From assembly GCF_011059135.1 (NCBI RefSeq), contig NZ_JAALGD010000013.1, positions 1 through 64,000 of the forward strand: 64,000 nucleotides of DNA, in the 5' to 3' direction. The stretch's first letter is position 1; each line of letters starts with the position of its first letter. Both the position numbers and the translations under genes were made by a program. Origin of the DNA: Brevibacillus sp. SYP-B805 (GTDB lineage Bacteria; Bacillota; Bacilli; Brevibacillales; Brevibacillaceae). Of the stretch, positions 11,104 through 19,699 are shown one piece after another. The notes under the pieces are model-generated. The model made no database searches and was not told where the DNA came from. It saw only the letters and a list, made by a program, of their open reading frames with translations.

Positions 11104-11778
11104 ATGGGGAAAGAGCAATGGGCAGCAGTTGACCGGTATTTTGCCGGGATGCTGATCCCGCCCGACCCTGCACTGGATGCGGCGCTTCAAGCCAACGCTG
11201 CGGCTGGCCTGCCGCCGATCGACGTTGCGCCGAACCAAGGAAAGCTGCTGCACCTGCTGGCACGTATGTTGGGGGCGCGTACCATTCTGGAGATTGGAAC
11301 GCTGGGGGGGTACAGCACCATCTGGCTGGCCAGGGCGCTGCCCCCCGACGGACGCTTGATTACGCTGGAGGTTGATCCAAAGCACGCTGAAGTTGCCCGC
11401 GCCAACATCGCACGGGCCGGTCTGTCGGAGATCGTGGAGGTTCGTCTCGGAAAAGCGTTGGATTCTCTTTCGCAGCTCGTTGCGGAGGGGCATGGGCCAT
11501 TTGATATTGTCTTCATCGACGCCGACAAGCCAAACAACCCCGAGTACTTCAAGTGGGCGCTCCAACTCACCCGCCGCGGCAGCCTCATCATCGTGGATAA
11601 TGTCGTGCGCAGCGGAGCGGTAGCCGATGACGCCAATCCCGATCCCGGTGTGCAAGGGGTGCGCCGTCTCAACGAACTGCTTGCCGCCGAGCCGCGAGTG
11701 AGCGCCACAGCCATCCAGACAGTGGGCGTCAAAGGATACGACGGCTTCATTATTGCCTTGGTCACGGATGATCAGTAG
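11104..11778 (+). CDS. SAM-dependent O-methyltransferase (class I, caffeoyl-CoA type)
   Basis: A 224-residue methyltransferase of the methyltransf_3 family (small-molecule catechol/caffeoyl-CoA type O-methyltransferases). The SAM-binding motif ILEIGTLGGYSTIWLA, the acidic residue at the end of beta-2 (ITLEVD) and the metal-binding segment FIDADKPNNPEYFKWAL with VDNVVRSG are all present. The substrate is unknown. ATG 11104 with GAAGGGGCTGAG upstream gives a normal-length protein; the frame is open further upstream through the proS terminator, which argues against the longer form. It stands alone. Confidence 0.88.
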   Translation: MGKEQWAAVDRYFAGMLIPPDPALDAALQANAAAGLPPIDVAPNQGKLLHLLARMLGARTILEIGTLGGYSTIWLARALPPDGRLITLEVDPKHAEVARANIARAGLSEIVEVRLGKALDSLSQLVAEGHGPFDIVFIDADKPNNPEYFKWALQLTRRGSLIIVDNVVRSGAVADDANPDPGVQGVRRLNELLAAEPRVSATAIQTVGVKGYDGFIIALVTDDQ

Positions 11779-11784
11779 CGTAAG

Positions 11785-11944
11785 AAACCCCGCCGACTTG
11801 AGCTATGCTTAACCCCAAAAAGTGACGTTGACCTTCGAAGCATAATCCGATTACTTTTTTAGGGACCCCTGAACATGTCGGCGGGGGCCCCAACCTTTCT
11901 CACGTCGCTTTTTCGCTTTAAAGAGAACTTTCCGGTATACTAAA
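11785..11944 (-). repeat. structured intergenic repeat, copy A (minus orientation)
   Basis: Read on the minus strand this matches copy C (38491-38650) almost throughout and copy B (14526-14676) at both ends. Shared parts are GTATACCGGAAAG, TTTAAAGCGA, GAAAGGTTGGGGCCCCCGCC, and the closing stem CCCCGCCGAC/GTCGGCGGGG (plus-strand arms 11788-11797 and 11877-11886). The inner part shares AAGTAATCGGA, GCTTCGAAGG and CACTTTTTGGGGTTAAG with copy C. It begins where the terminator T-run of the nickel transporter gene ends. Confidence 0.8.
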
Positions 11945-11974
11945 AAAGGCGGATGCTCGCTCAGGGCCGCATCC
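11942..11974 (-). terminator. terminator after the NicO-type gene
   Basis: On the minus strand GGATGC...GCATCC is followed by GCCTTTTTT. The repeat copy A starts immediately downstream. Confidence 0.6.
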
Positions 11975-11997
11975 ACCATGGTGTTTCTATTTCCGCA

Positions 11998-12642
11998 TTA
12001 TTCCGGCGTCCAGACAGGATGATCGGTAAACAGGCCGTTGACGATCCCCAGTTCGTACATCATGGTAAGGCCGAAGATGATGCTGAACGATGCGGTGGCA
12101 AGCCCCAGATACCGATGGAAGGTATGCAGCCGTGTCGTGAATATGTAGGGAAGGCCGATGAGGAAGGTGATCCCCGTCATGCCGGCGACCGTTCCCAGGC
12201 CGAAGATCAACAGGTACAGGGCGCCCAACTCAGGAGACGGGATCAGGTTCAACAGCATGAGGGCAACGGCGGCGGAACCGGCCATCCCGTGAATCAGGCC
12301 CACCACAAAGGGGCGCACCAGGATCGCCTCGTGGGCCGTCTCATGCGGCCGCGCGAACTTTTTCAAACTGATGATGCCCAGGATGACGATCATGACACCG
12401 ACGGCGAATTCCATCGCCAGACCTAAGCGCACCGGGATGACCACCTTCAGGTAGATGATCAGCGAACCCACGATCAGAATCGTAAGCGTATGTCCCAATC
12501 CCCAGATCATTCCGATGAGTGCGGCAATGCCTAACCGCTTTTGACGGCTGACGATGGTGGTAACGGCAACCACATGATCGGCATCCGTGGCGTGCCGCAG
12601 CCCCAAGAGAAAACCGAGAAGCAGCACCGGCCATGCTTCCAT
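11998..12642 (-). CDS. NicO/HupE-like nickel-cobalt transporter family protein
   Basis: A polytopic membrane protein of 214 residues with about six hydrophobic segments. The metal-transport signature HX4DH is visible at the N-terminus (RHATDADHVVAV), and a second His-rich stretch (GLIHGMAGSAA) follows in the middle, both typical of nickel/cobalt transporters of the NicO/NiCoT superfamily. Substrate and direction cannot be decided; no urease or hydrogenase genes lie in the window. AGGGGGAT stands upstream of ATG 12642. Monocistronic, convergent with the O-methyltransferase gene. Confidence 0.75.
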   Translation of the reverse strand: MEAWPVLLLGFLLGLRHATDADHVVAVTTIVSRQKRLGIAALIGMIWGLGHTLTILIVGSLIIYLKVVIPVRLGLAMEFAVGVMIVILGIISLKKFARPHETAHEAILVRPFVVGLIHGMAGSAAVALMLLNLIPSPELGALYLLIFGLGTVAGMTGITFLIGLPYIFTTRLHTFHRYLGLATASFSIIFGLTMMYELGIVNGLFTDHPVWTPE

Positions 12643-12742
12643 AGATCATATCCCCCTTTTTATCCACATGCAGGCAAAAGTCTCCCCCCATTCTACAAAG
12701 AGGAAGCGGGAAAGTAAAGATTCGGACGTTTTTGTGCAAAAA

Positions 12743-12769
12743 TGAACATGTTATGAACACATATGTTCA
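12743..12769. promoter_or_regulatory. inverted repeat upstream of the SigL promoter (candidate activator site)
   Basis: TGAACAT at 12743-12749 and ATGTTCA at 12763-12769 form an interrupted palindrome about 100 bases upstream of the sigma-54-type promoter of rocA. This is where an enhancer-binding activator of the RocR kind would bind. No activator gene is in the window. Confidence 0.5.
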
Positions 12770-12846
12770 GACAGGGAGCCGGGGGCCTATGTGTGGAATC
12801 AGCATGAAATGCAAACACTAGGGACGATCATCGGCCTGAAGATGTT

Positions 12847-12863
12847 TTGGTACGATCCTTGCA
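12847..12863 (+). promoter_or_regulatory. sigma-54 (SigL) promoter of rocA
   Basis: TTGGTACGATCCTTGCA carries the GG and GC pairs separated by exactly ten bases, matching the -24/-12 consensus TGGCACG-N4-TTGC. It lies 43 bases before the rocA start. SigL/RocR control of arginine-catabolic roc genes is established in B. subtilis. Confidence 0.75.
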
Positions 12864-12906
12864 AGATTGTGTGAGTACATCCCCATTCCGTTAAGGAGGC
12901 GACGAC

Positions 12907-14454
12907 ATGCAAATCGAATTCAAAAACGAACCTTTTACCAATTTTAGTTTGCCAGAAAATAAAAAGGCGTTCCAGGAAGCGCTGGCCAAGGTGGAAAGCG
13001 AATTGGGCCGCGAATACGATCTGATCATCGGCGGCGAACGGATCAAAACGGAGAAAAAGTCCCGTTCGATCAACCCTTCCAATAAAGACCAGGTGATCGG
13101 TATCGTATCCCAGGCTGATCAGGCACTGGCGGAGAAAGCCATTCAGGTGGCGGCAAGCACCTTTGAATCGTGGAAAGCCGTACCGGGACCTGCGCGTGCC
13201 CGTTATCTCTACAAGGCAGCGGCCATTCTGCGCCGTCGGAAACATGAATTCTCCGCGTGGCTGGTGAAAGAAGCCGGCAAGAGCTGGGCGGAAGCGGACG
13301 CCGACACGGCGGAAGCGATCGACTTCATGGAGTACTACGGCCGCCAAATGGATAAATTGTCGGAGCGTCATCCGCTGACCCGCATCCCGGGTGAAGACAA
13401 CGAGCTGTACTACATTCCGCTCGGCGTGGGCATCGTGATTCCGCCGTGGAACTTCCCGCTGGCGATCATGGTCGGGATGACGACCGCCGCGATTGTGGCC
13501 GGCAACACCGTAGTCCTGAAACCTGCTTCCACCACACCGGTTATCGCAGCGAAATTCATGGAGATCCTGGAAGATGCTGGCGTGCCGGCAGGGGTGGTCA
13601 ACTTCGTTCCGGGCAGCGGCAGTGAAATCGGTGACTTCCTGGTGGAACATCCCCTGACCCGCTTCATCAGCTTTACCGGTTCCCGCGATGTGGGGCTGCG
13701 CATCAATGAATTGGCGGCCAAACATCGTCCCGGCCAAAAATGGATGAAGCGTCTGGTGGCAGAGATGGGCGGCAAAGACTCCATCATCGTGGACAACGAC
13801 TGCGATCTCGAACTGGCCGCCCAGGCGATTGTGGCGTCCGCATTCGGCTTCTCCGGCCAAAAATGCTCGGCATGCTCCCGCGCCATCGTTCACCAGGATG
13901 TTTATGAGCAAGTGCTGAATCGCGTGGTGGAACTGACCCAGAAGCTGACGGTCGGCGACGTGACCAACCCTGACTTCTATACGGGTCCGGTGATTGACGA
14001 GAAAGCATACAGCAAGATTCTGGAATACATCGAAATCGGCAAACAGGAAGGCAAGCTGATGGCAGGCGGCGAAAAAGGGGAAGGCAACGGCTTCTTCATC
14101 AAGCCGACCGTCTTCGCGGATGTGGATCCCAATGCCCGCATCATGCAGGAAGAGATCTTCGGGCCGGTGGTGGCCTTCTGCAAGGCGCGCGACTTCGACC
14201 ATGCCCTGGAGATTGCCAACAATACGGAATACGGCTTGACCGGCTCCGTCATCAGCCGCAATCGGGCCCACCTGGAGAAAGCCCGTACGGAGTTCCATGT
14301 CGGCAACCTCTATTTCAACCGCAAGTGTACAGGGGCCCTCGTTGGCGTTCATCCGTTCGGCGGTTTCAACATGTCGGGTACCGACTCCAAGGCGGGCGGA
14401 CCGGACTACCTGCTGCTCTTCACGCAGGCGAAAGTGGTTTCTGAACTCCTGTAA
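12907..14454 (+). CDS. rocA: 1-pyrroline-5-carboxylate dehydrogenase (glutamate semialdehyde dehydrogenase)
   Basis: Oxidises glutamate-5-semialdehyde to glutamate with NAD+ in arginine and proline catabolism. The 515 residues equal the length of B. subtilis RocA. Aldehyde dehydrogenase landmarks are present: PPWNFPLAI, the cofactor helix [11 protein letters not shown], the general base in MAEMGGKDS, the catalytic cysteine in [15 protein letters not shown], and [17 protein letters not shown] precedes ATG 12907. It appears monocistronic, driven by a SigL-type promoter and closed by a strong terminator, so induction by arginine or ornithine is likely but inferred. Confidence 0.95.
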   Translation: MQIEFKNEPFTNFSLPENKKAFQEALAKVESELGREYDLIIGGERIKTEKKSRSINPSNKDQVIGIVSQADQALAEKAIQVAASTFESWKAVPGPARARYLYKAAAILRRRKHEFSAWLVKEAGKSWAEADADTAEAIDFMEYYGRQMDKLSERHPLTRIPGEDNELYYIPLGVGIVIPPWNFPLAIMVGMTTAAIVAGNTVVLKPASTTPVIAAKFMEILEDAGVPAGVVNFVPGSGSEIGDFLVEHPLTRFISFTGSRDVGLRINELAAKHRPGQKWMKRLVAEMGGKDSIIVDNDCDLELAAQAIVASAFGFSGQKCSACSRAIVHQDVYEQVLNRVVELTQKLTVGDVTNPDFYTGPVIDEKAYSKILEYIEIGKQEGKLMAGGEKGEGNGFFIKPTVFADVDPNARIMQEEIFGPVVAFCKARDFDHALEIANNTEYGLTGSVISRNRAHLEKARTEFHVGNLYFNRKCTGALVGVHPFGGFNMSGTDSKAGGPDYLLLFTQAKVVSELL

Positions 14455-14477
14455 GCCTGAACATACGCAGGATACAG

Positions 14478-14525
14478 ATAGCGTTCCTCTTGGCATCATT
14501 TCGTCAGGAGGAACGCTATTTTTTT
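14478..14525 (+). terminator. terminator after rocA
   Basis: ATAGCGTTCCTC pairs perfectly with GAGGAACGCTAT (14508-14519) and is followed by seven T residues. Structured repeat copy B begins right after it. Confidence 0.85.
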
Positions 14526-14676
14526 GGTATATAGGAAAATTTAAGATCTTTAAAGTACTAAAGCGAACTTGGAAAGGTTGGGGGCCCCCGCCGACACCAG
14601 CAAGGGACCCCACTCGGCAAAGCGTTAGCTGTCGCCGAGTGGGTGGAGCGTCAGCTTAAGTCGGCGGGGTTTTTTT
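14526..14676 (+). repeat. structured intergenic repeat, copy B
   Basis: Shares with copies A and C the left part (GTATATAGGAAAA, TTTAAAGTACTAAAGCGAA, GGAAAGGTTGGGGG) and the closing stem CCCCGCCGAC (14586-14595)/GTCGGCGGGG (14660-14669), followed by TTTTTTT. The interior is different: a CCCACTCGGC/GCCGAGTGGG hairpin replaces the inner stem of A and C. The conserved closing stem with a swapped inner stem suggests selection on folding. The copy could also act as a second terminator. Confidence 0.8.
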
Positions 14677-14792
14677 CGGGGAACAGGGACGGCCGCCGCA
14701 TGTCGGGAAGGTGCATCCGGCATTTTTGCCGATTAGGGAAGCCCTGCTTCGACCAGACTAAGAAAAGGAACCGTAACATCGGCAGGTGAGGT

Positions 14793-15758
14793 ATGATTCT
14801 CGATTATCTTGTTCCCTTTTTGGCGGCCTTTTTTCTTGTGTACGTGTTGATCCCGTTGGCCAAACGGCTCGCCTGGCGGTATCGGCTGGTGGACATGCCG
14901 ATTGGCCGGAAAGCCCACGCCAAGCCCATGCCGCTCTCCGGCGGGATTGCCATGTATGTAGGCATCATGATCGTGCTTTGCCTGTTTGCCGGAGGGCAGC
15001 CGCTTGTGCACGTTCTGGCTGTCGGCGGCGCCATGCTGATCGGAATCGGCACGGTTGACGACTGGTTTAAGGCACGCCGTCTGGAATTTCCCGTCTCCCC
15101 CAAAATGGCGGTGCAGCTGCTGGCTGCCCTGTTCGCTTTTGCCATGGATATCCGTTTCCGGGGCATCAGCCTTTCCTGGTTCGGCGGGATCGAGGGAGGG
15201 ATGGTATCATTTCCGCTGTGGTTGTCGTTTGCGGCCACCCTGGTGTGGATCCTGGGATTGATTAACATGGTGAACTTTCTGGACGGGGCGGACGGATTGG
15301 CAGGAGGGGTGGTGACATTTGCGGCGACCACCTTGTTTCTGATCGCGCTGGCGAAAGGACAGGCATTGACCGCCTTGATTGCCATCGTCATGGCAGGGGC
15401 TGTCCTGGCGTTTCTGCGGTTCAACTTTTATCCGGCCCAATTGTTCATGGGGGATGCGGGGGCAACGTTTTTGGGGTTTGCGCTGGGGATCGTCTCCCTG
15501 GAAGGAACGATGAAAGGAGCCACGCTGATCTCCCTGGCAGTCACCGTGCTTGCCCTGGGGCTCCCTGTGATGGATACGCTGCAGGTTCTGGTCAGCCGTC
15601 TGCTGGCCGGCACGCCGATGCATCAGGCAGACAGGAGGCATGTCCATCATCGCCTCATGTCCAAGGGATTGAGCGCCAGGCAGACCGTGGTGGTGCTGTA
15701 TCTGGTCAGCATCCTGTTCTCTGCCTTCTCCCTGCTCTTGTTCCTGTACGTCATGTAG
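14793..15758 (+). CDS. tagO: undecaprenyl-phosphate GlcNAc-1-phosphate transferase, TagO/WecA type
   Basis: Transfers GlcNAc-1-phosphate from UDP-GlcNAc to undecaprenyl phosphate, the first membrane step of wall teichoic acid or other wall glycopolymer synthesis. The 321-residue polytopic protein has around ten membrane segments and the PNPT-family motifs: TVDDWF (Mg2+), NMVNFLDGADGLAGG, FMGDAGATFLGF and the cytosolic HVHHRLM loop that separates TagO/WecA from MraY. AGGTGAG lies upstream of ATG 14793. Its 3' end overlaps the convergent diguanylate cyclase gene by eight bases. Confidence 0.9.
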   Translation: MILDYLVPFLAAFFLVYVLIPLAKRLAWRYRLVDMPIGRKAHAKPMPLSGGIAMYVGIMIVLCLFAGGQPLVHVLAVGGAMLIGIGTVDDWFKARRLEFPVSPKMAVQLLAALFAFAMDIRFRGISLSWFGGIEGGMVSFPLWLSFAATLVWILGLINMVNFLDGADGLAGGVVTFAATTLFLIALAKGQALTALIAIVMAGAVLAFLRFNFYPAQLFMGDAGATFLGFALGIVSLEGTMKGATLISLAVTVLALGLPVMDTLQVLVSRLLAGTPMHQADRRHVHHRLMSKGLSARQTVVVLYLVSILFSAFSLLLFLYVM

Positions 15759-16671
15759 TCGCACAATACAGCTTGAAGCGGTTTTTGCCCTGCTGTTTCG
15801 CTTGATACAAGGCTTCGTCCGCCCGTTTGAGCAGCAGAAACTTGTCATCGGCGTCATACGGATACAGGGCGATGCCGATGCTGACCGTCACCGGGAAGCG
15901 GTGCTGCTTGATCTGCCACGGCTGTTCCAGCGACTGCACAATCCGCTCGGCGATCTTGACGGCCTCATCCAGGGAGTGGATGACCGGCAGAACCACCACG
16001 AATTCATCCCCGCCCAATCGGGCCAGGATGTCCGAATCACGCAGGCAGTACCGCAGCCGTTTGGCGAAACCGGTCAGGAATTCGTCGCCGATGTCGTGGC
16101 CGAAGGTGTCGTTGATCATTTTAAACTCATCGCAGTCGAGATAAAGAACAGCCAGGAGATGATGATACTCTTTCGCGCGGGACATCGCATCGTCCAGAAG
16201 ATCAAACAGCAGGCGCCGGTTGGGAAGATCGGTCAGCATGTCGTGATAAGCCATATAGAGTAGTTTGGCTTCCAAACGTTTGCGTTCCGTCACATCACGG
16301 GTCACCGTGAACACGTGCGTGCATATGCCGTCAGCGTTGAAAATCGGGGTGAGGATCGATTCGCCGAAGATGTCCCCGCCCCCCTCCTCTTCGTCAATAT
16401 AGGAGAGGGGTTTCCCGCTGGCAACGGCTTGCTGGTAGATGCTGTTGAGCAGCTGCCCTTTTTTCCCCGTATAGACCTCGGTGATCGAACGGCCGTAAGC
16501 TTCTTCCGACAGCCCGGCGACGCGCATGGCAGCCGGATTCATCATCACATACCGAAATGTATCCCCGTTTTCGACAGCCATCAAGAAAATCATGTCCGAG
16601 ATATGATCAAAAAAACAGGACAGCACATGGCCATATTCCTGAATGAGGTGGGTTAAATCGCTCTTTGACAT
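15751..16671 (-). CDS. PAS-GGDEF diguanylate cyclase
   Basis: A soluble 306-residue protein with an N-terminal PAS domain (about 15-135, ending in the PAC-like TRDVTERKRLEAKL) and a C-terminal GGDEF domain. The catalytic GGDEF is intact (ARLGGDEFVVVLP), the metal/substrate residues in YLDCDEFKMINDTFGHDIGDEFL are present, and an RDSD inhibitory site stands exactly five residues before GGDEF. It should make c-di-GMP from two GTP in response to a signal sensed by PAS, with product inhibition. No EAL or HD-GYP partner is seen here. Convergent with tagO, sharing eight bases. Confidence 0.9.
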   Translation of the reverse strand: MSKSDLTHLIQEYGHVLSCFFDHISDMIFLMAVENGDTFRYVMMNPAAMRVAGLSEEAYGRSITEVYTGKKGQLLNSIYQQAVASGKPLSYIDEEEGGGDIFGESILTPIFNADGICTHVFTVTRDVTERKRLEAKLLYMAYHDMLTDLPNRRLLFDLLDDAMSRAKEYHHLLAVLYLDCDEFKMINDTFGHDIGDEFLTGFAKRLRYCLRDSDILARLGGDEFVVVLPVIHSLDEAVKIAERIVQSLEQPWQIKQHRFPVTVSIGIALYPYDADDKFLLLKRADEALYQAKQQGKNRFKLYCATT

Positions 16672-16870
16672 ACGCTTAGCTCCTTATGCGCTCGCTTCGG
16701 CTATGCTTTCCATTATAGTACAGGGTCAATCTGATTGAAAATCGCCACTTTTGTCGAAAAGTATCTATTTCCAAAAGATTCAGTCGCGCGGTACAGTTTG
16801 CTCCCCTTTGGAGATCATGGTAGAGTATGGATGAGGTAAACATGAACGCAAAAACACTGGGAGATGACCT

Positions 16871-17716
16871 ATGCGCAAGAAACTGCTTGGCGGCCTGATT
16901 CATCGCTTGCCGCAAAACGCGATGTCGCGGACAATGGGGAAAATCACCGCGTCCCGATTCAGCCGGCTGGCTATCCGGCGATATATCCGGCATTATCACA
17001 TCGACGTGGATGCGGTGGAAAAACCGGTGGAAGAGTACAAATCGCTGAAAGAGTTTTTTACCCGCCGGCTGAAGCCGGATGCGCGCCCGGTCGCTGACGG
17101 GCCCGGTGTGATCGTCAGTCCGGTGGACGGCACCATATCCCAGATGGGCGATATACAGGAAGGCACGCTGATTCAGGCGAAAGGAAAGCTGTACAGCGTG
17201 GGGGAACTGCTCGGGGGTGCGCCGGAGCTGGCCAGGCGCTTTCAGGGCGGCAAGTTTGTCACCATTTATCTGAGCCCCCGCGATTACCACCGCATTCACA
17301 TGCCGGTGGACGGGGTGCTGCGTACCTATACCTATGTACCGGGTCGGCTGTATCCGGTGAACCGATTGGGCGTCGAGCAGGTGGACAGACTGTTTGCCCG
17401 CAATGAGCGGCTGGTTACGTTCATCGACTCGGCAGAGATTGGCTCCGTCGCCGTGGTGAAAGTAGGCGCCCTCTTTGTCGGCAGCGTCAAGGTGACCTAC
17501 TGCCGGGCGACCACCAATGTGAAGCGGGGCAAGCAGGTGAGCGAGCAGATCCCGGATAGCCCCATGCTGCGCAAAGGGGAGGAGCTTGGCTGGTTCGAGT
17601 TCGGGTCTACGGTGATCCTGGTGTTCGAGAGCGGAGAGATCGAATGGGGCCCCGGGGTGCAGGTGGGCAGCACGCTGTTGATGGGACAGATGCTGGCGCG
17701 AAAAGCGGTGAGATAG
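16871..17716 (+). CDS. psd: phosphatidylserine decarboxylase proenzyme
   Basis: Decarboxylates phosphatidylserine to phosphatidylethanolamine at the membrane. The 281-residue proenzyme contains the autocatalytic cleavage site GST in WFEFGSTVILVF near residue 250, where the serine becomes the pyruvoyl group, and the conserved SPVDGTIS and YLSPRDYHRIHMP (catalytic His) stretches. A matching pssA is not in the window. The gene is monocistronic and followed by a strong terminator. Confidence 0.93.
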   Translation: MRKKLLGGLIHRLPQNAMSRTMGKITASRFSRLAIRRYIRHYHIDVDAVEKPVEEYKSLKEFFTRRLKPDARPVADGPGVIVSPVDGTISQMGDIQEGTLIQAKGKLYSVGELLGGAPELARRFQGGKFVTIYLSPRDYHRIHMPVDGVLRTYTYVPGRLYPVNRLGVEQVDRLFARNERLVTFIDSAEIGSVAVVKVGALFVGSVKVTYCRATTNVKRGKQVSEQIPDSPMLRKGEELGWFEFGSTVILVFESGEIEWGPGVQVGSTLLMGQMLARKAVR

Positions 17717-17728
17717 GTACGGAAGAGA

Positions 17729-17759
17729 CGGCCTTGTCGCGGGACAAGGCCGTTTTTTT
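17729..17759 (+). terminator. terminator after psd
   Basis: CGGCCTTGTC/GACAAGGCCG stem with loop GCGG is followed by TTTTTTT. Confidence 0.9.
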
Positions 17760-17831
17760 GCAGCGCGCCTCGATAATGATCCGTAAAAAATATTTGACTG
17801 CCCGTCCCTGGTGCCATCCGCCGCGATCAAA

Positions 17832-17861
17832 TTGACGATCATGGCTTTTTTCAAGTATGAT
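17832..17861 (+). promoter_or_regulatory. sigma-A promoter of gatCAB
   Basis: TTGACG and TATGAT are spaced by 18 bases and end 44 bases upstream of gatC. Confidence 0.65.
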
Positions 17862-17904
17862 CAAGGTTATGATGCTGCTTGGCTAGCCTTGGAGGTGGAG
17901 AGAA

Positions 17905-18195
17905 ATGAGTGCGATTACACGCAAGGAAGTGGAGCATGTGGCCAATCTGGCCCGCCTGCGATTGACGGAGGAAGAAGCGGAGCGGTTTACCAAGGATCTG
18001 AATGCGATTCTGGAGTTCGCCGCCAAACTGAATGAATTGGATACCTCGAACGTGCCGCCCACCAGCCACGCGACGGATGTGAAAAATGTGATGCGCGAGG
18101 ACCGGAACCGGCCGTCCATCCCGCGCGAAGAGGCGCTGCGCAATGCGCCCGAAGAGGAAGACGGCCAGTTCAAGGTGCCGGCCGTCTTTGAATAG
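17905..18195 (+). CDS. gatC: Asp/Glu-tRNA amidotransferase subunit C
   Basis: Small 96-residue subunit that stabilises GatA in the GatCAB complex, which converts Glu-tRNA-Gln (and Asp-tRNA-Asn) to the amidated form. Family features are [21 protein letters not shown] and the C-terminal RED...[30 protein letters not shown] precedes the ATG. It opens the gatCAB operon; the next gene starts 26 bases later. Confidence 0.96.
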   Translation: MSAITRKEVEHVANLARLRLTEEEAERFTKDLNAILEFAAKLNELDTSNVPPTSHATDVKNVMREDRNRPSIPREEALRNAPEEEDGQFKVPAVFE

Positions 18196-18221
18196 CCGGT
18201 TGACGAAAGGAGGAGACAGAC

Positions 18222-19694
18222 GTGTCATTGTTCGATAAACGATTGTCGGAAATACATAGCGACCTAAGAGCCAAACGGCTGTCCGTCACCGATCTCGTCC
18301 AGGCCTCCCTCGAGCGGATTGCGGAGACGGACGACGCGATCAAGGCGGTGCTCCGGGTGGATGAGGAGGGGGCGCTTCAGCAGGCGAAGGCGCTGGACGA
18401 GCGTCTTGCCAAGGGGAACGAGCCGCTCGGGCTGCTGTACGGCCTGCCTGCCGGCCTGAAGGACAACATCGTGACCAAAGGGATGCTGACCACCTGCGCG
18501 AGCAAAGTCCTGGCCAATTACGACCCGATCTATGACGGAACGGTGAGCGCGAAGCTGCGGGCAGCCGATGCCGTGATCGTAGCCAAATGCAACATGGACG
18601 AGTTTGCCATGGGCGGTTCCACCGAAAACTCCGGTTTCTACCCCGCCCGCAACCCGTGGAACACGGATTACGTGCCGGGCGGCTCCAGCGGCGGCTCGGC
18701 GGCTGCGATGGCGGCCCGCCAATTCTTCTTTACCCTGGGTTCGGACACCGGCGGTTCGATCCGTCAGCCGGCCGCGTTTTGCGGGGTAGTCGGCCTGAAA
18801 CCCACCTATGGGCGAGTTTCCCGTTTCGGGTTGGTGGCGTACGCCTCGTCGCTCGACCAGATCGGCCCGATCACCAAGAACGTGGAAGATGCCGCGTACG
18901 TCCTGCAGGCGATCGCCGGTTACGATGAGCTGGATTCGACGTCGGCCAACGTGGAGGTGCCGGATTATCTGTCCGCCCTCACCGGCGATGTGAAAGGCCT
19001 GCGCATCGGCGTGCCGCGCGAACTGATCGGCGAAGGCATCGACCCGGAGGTGCGGGACGCGGTGCTGGCCGCGCTGAAGCAGCTGGAGAGCATGGGGGCC
19101 GTCTGGGACGAAATCTCCATGCCCCATACCGAATATGCCGTACCGGCCTACTACCTGCTGGCATCCTCCGAAGCGTCGTCCAACCTGGCCCGCTTCGACG
19201 GGGTGCGCTATGGCGTGCGCGCCGACAATGCGGACAACCTGATCGAGATGTACAAGGAGTCGCGCAGCCAGGGCTTCGGTCCGGAGGTGAAGCGGCGCAT
19301 CATGCTCGGCACCTACGCGCTGTCCGCCGGATACTACGACGCCTACTACAAAAAAGCGCAGCAGGTGCGCACGCTGATCATCCAGGATTTTCAGGCGGCA
19401 TTTGCCCAGTATGACGTCATCCTGCATCCGACGACGCCGACAACCGCCTTCAAGCTGGGAGACAAGCTGGACGATCCGGTCAAAATGTATCTGGAAGACA
19501 TCTGCACCGTGCCGGTCAACCTGGCGGGACTGCCGGCCATCAGCGTGCCGTGCGGCTTTGCTGCGAACGGGCTGCCGATCGGCATGCAGCTTGTCGGCAA
19601 AGCATTTGACGAATCCACGATTTTGCGCGTGGCCCATGCCTATGAGCAGGCGACCAGCCATCATCTGCGCAAACCGGAACTGGTGAGGGGGTAA
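18222..19694 (+). CDS. gatA: Asp/Glu-tRNA amidotransferase subunit A
   Basis: Amidase subunit that releases ammonia from glutamine for the GatCAB reaction. The 490 residues contain the amidase-signature catalytic triad: Lys in [10 protein letters not shown], cis-Ser and Ser nucleophile in [13 protein letters not shown] and [18 protein letters not shown] 18222 is preceded by AAAGGAGGAGA. It sits between gatC and gatB with a five-base gap to gatB. Confidence 0.97.
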   Translation: MSLFDKRLSEIHSDLRAKRLSVTDLVQASLERIAETDDAIKAVLRVDEEGALQQAKALDERLAKGNEPLGLLYGLPAGLKDNIVTKGMLTTCASKVLANYDPIYDGTVSAKLRAADAVIVAKCNMDEFAMGGSTENSGFYPARNPWNTDYVPGGSSGGSAAAMAARQFFFTLGSDTGGSIRQPAAFCGVVGLKPTYGRVSRFGLVAYASSLDQIGPITKNVEDAAYVLQAIAGYDELDSTSANVEVPDYLSALTGDVKGLRIGVPRELIGEGIDPEVRDAVLAALKQLESMGAVWDEISMPHTEYAVPAYYLLASSEASSNLARFDGVRYGVRADNADNLIEMYKESRSQGFGPEVKRRIMLGTYALSAGYYDAYYKKAQQVRTLIIQDFQAAFAQYDVILHPTTPTTAFKLGDKLDDPVKMYLEDICTVPVNLAGLPAISVPCGFAANGLPIGMQLVGKAFDESTILRVAHAYEQATSHHLRKPELVRG

Positions 19695-19699
19695 GCGAG

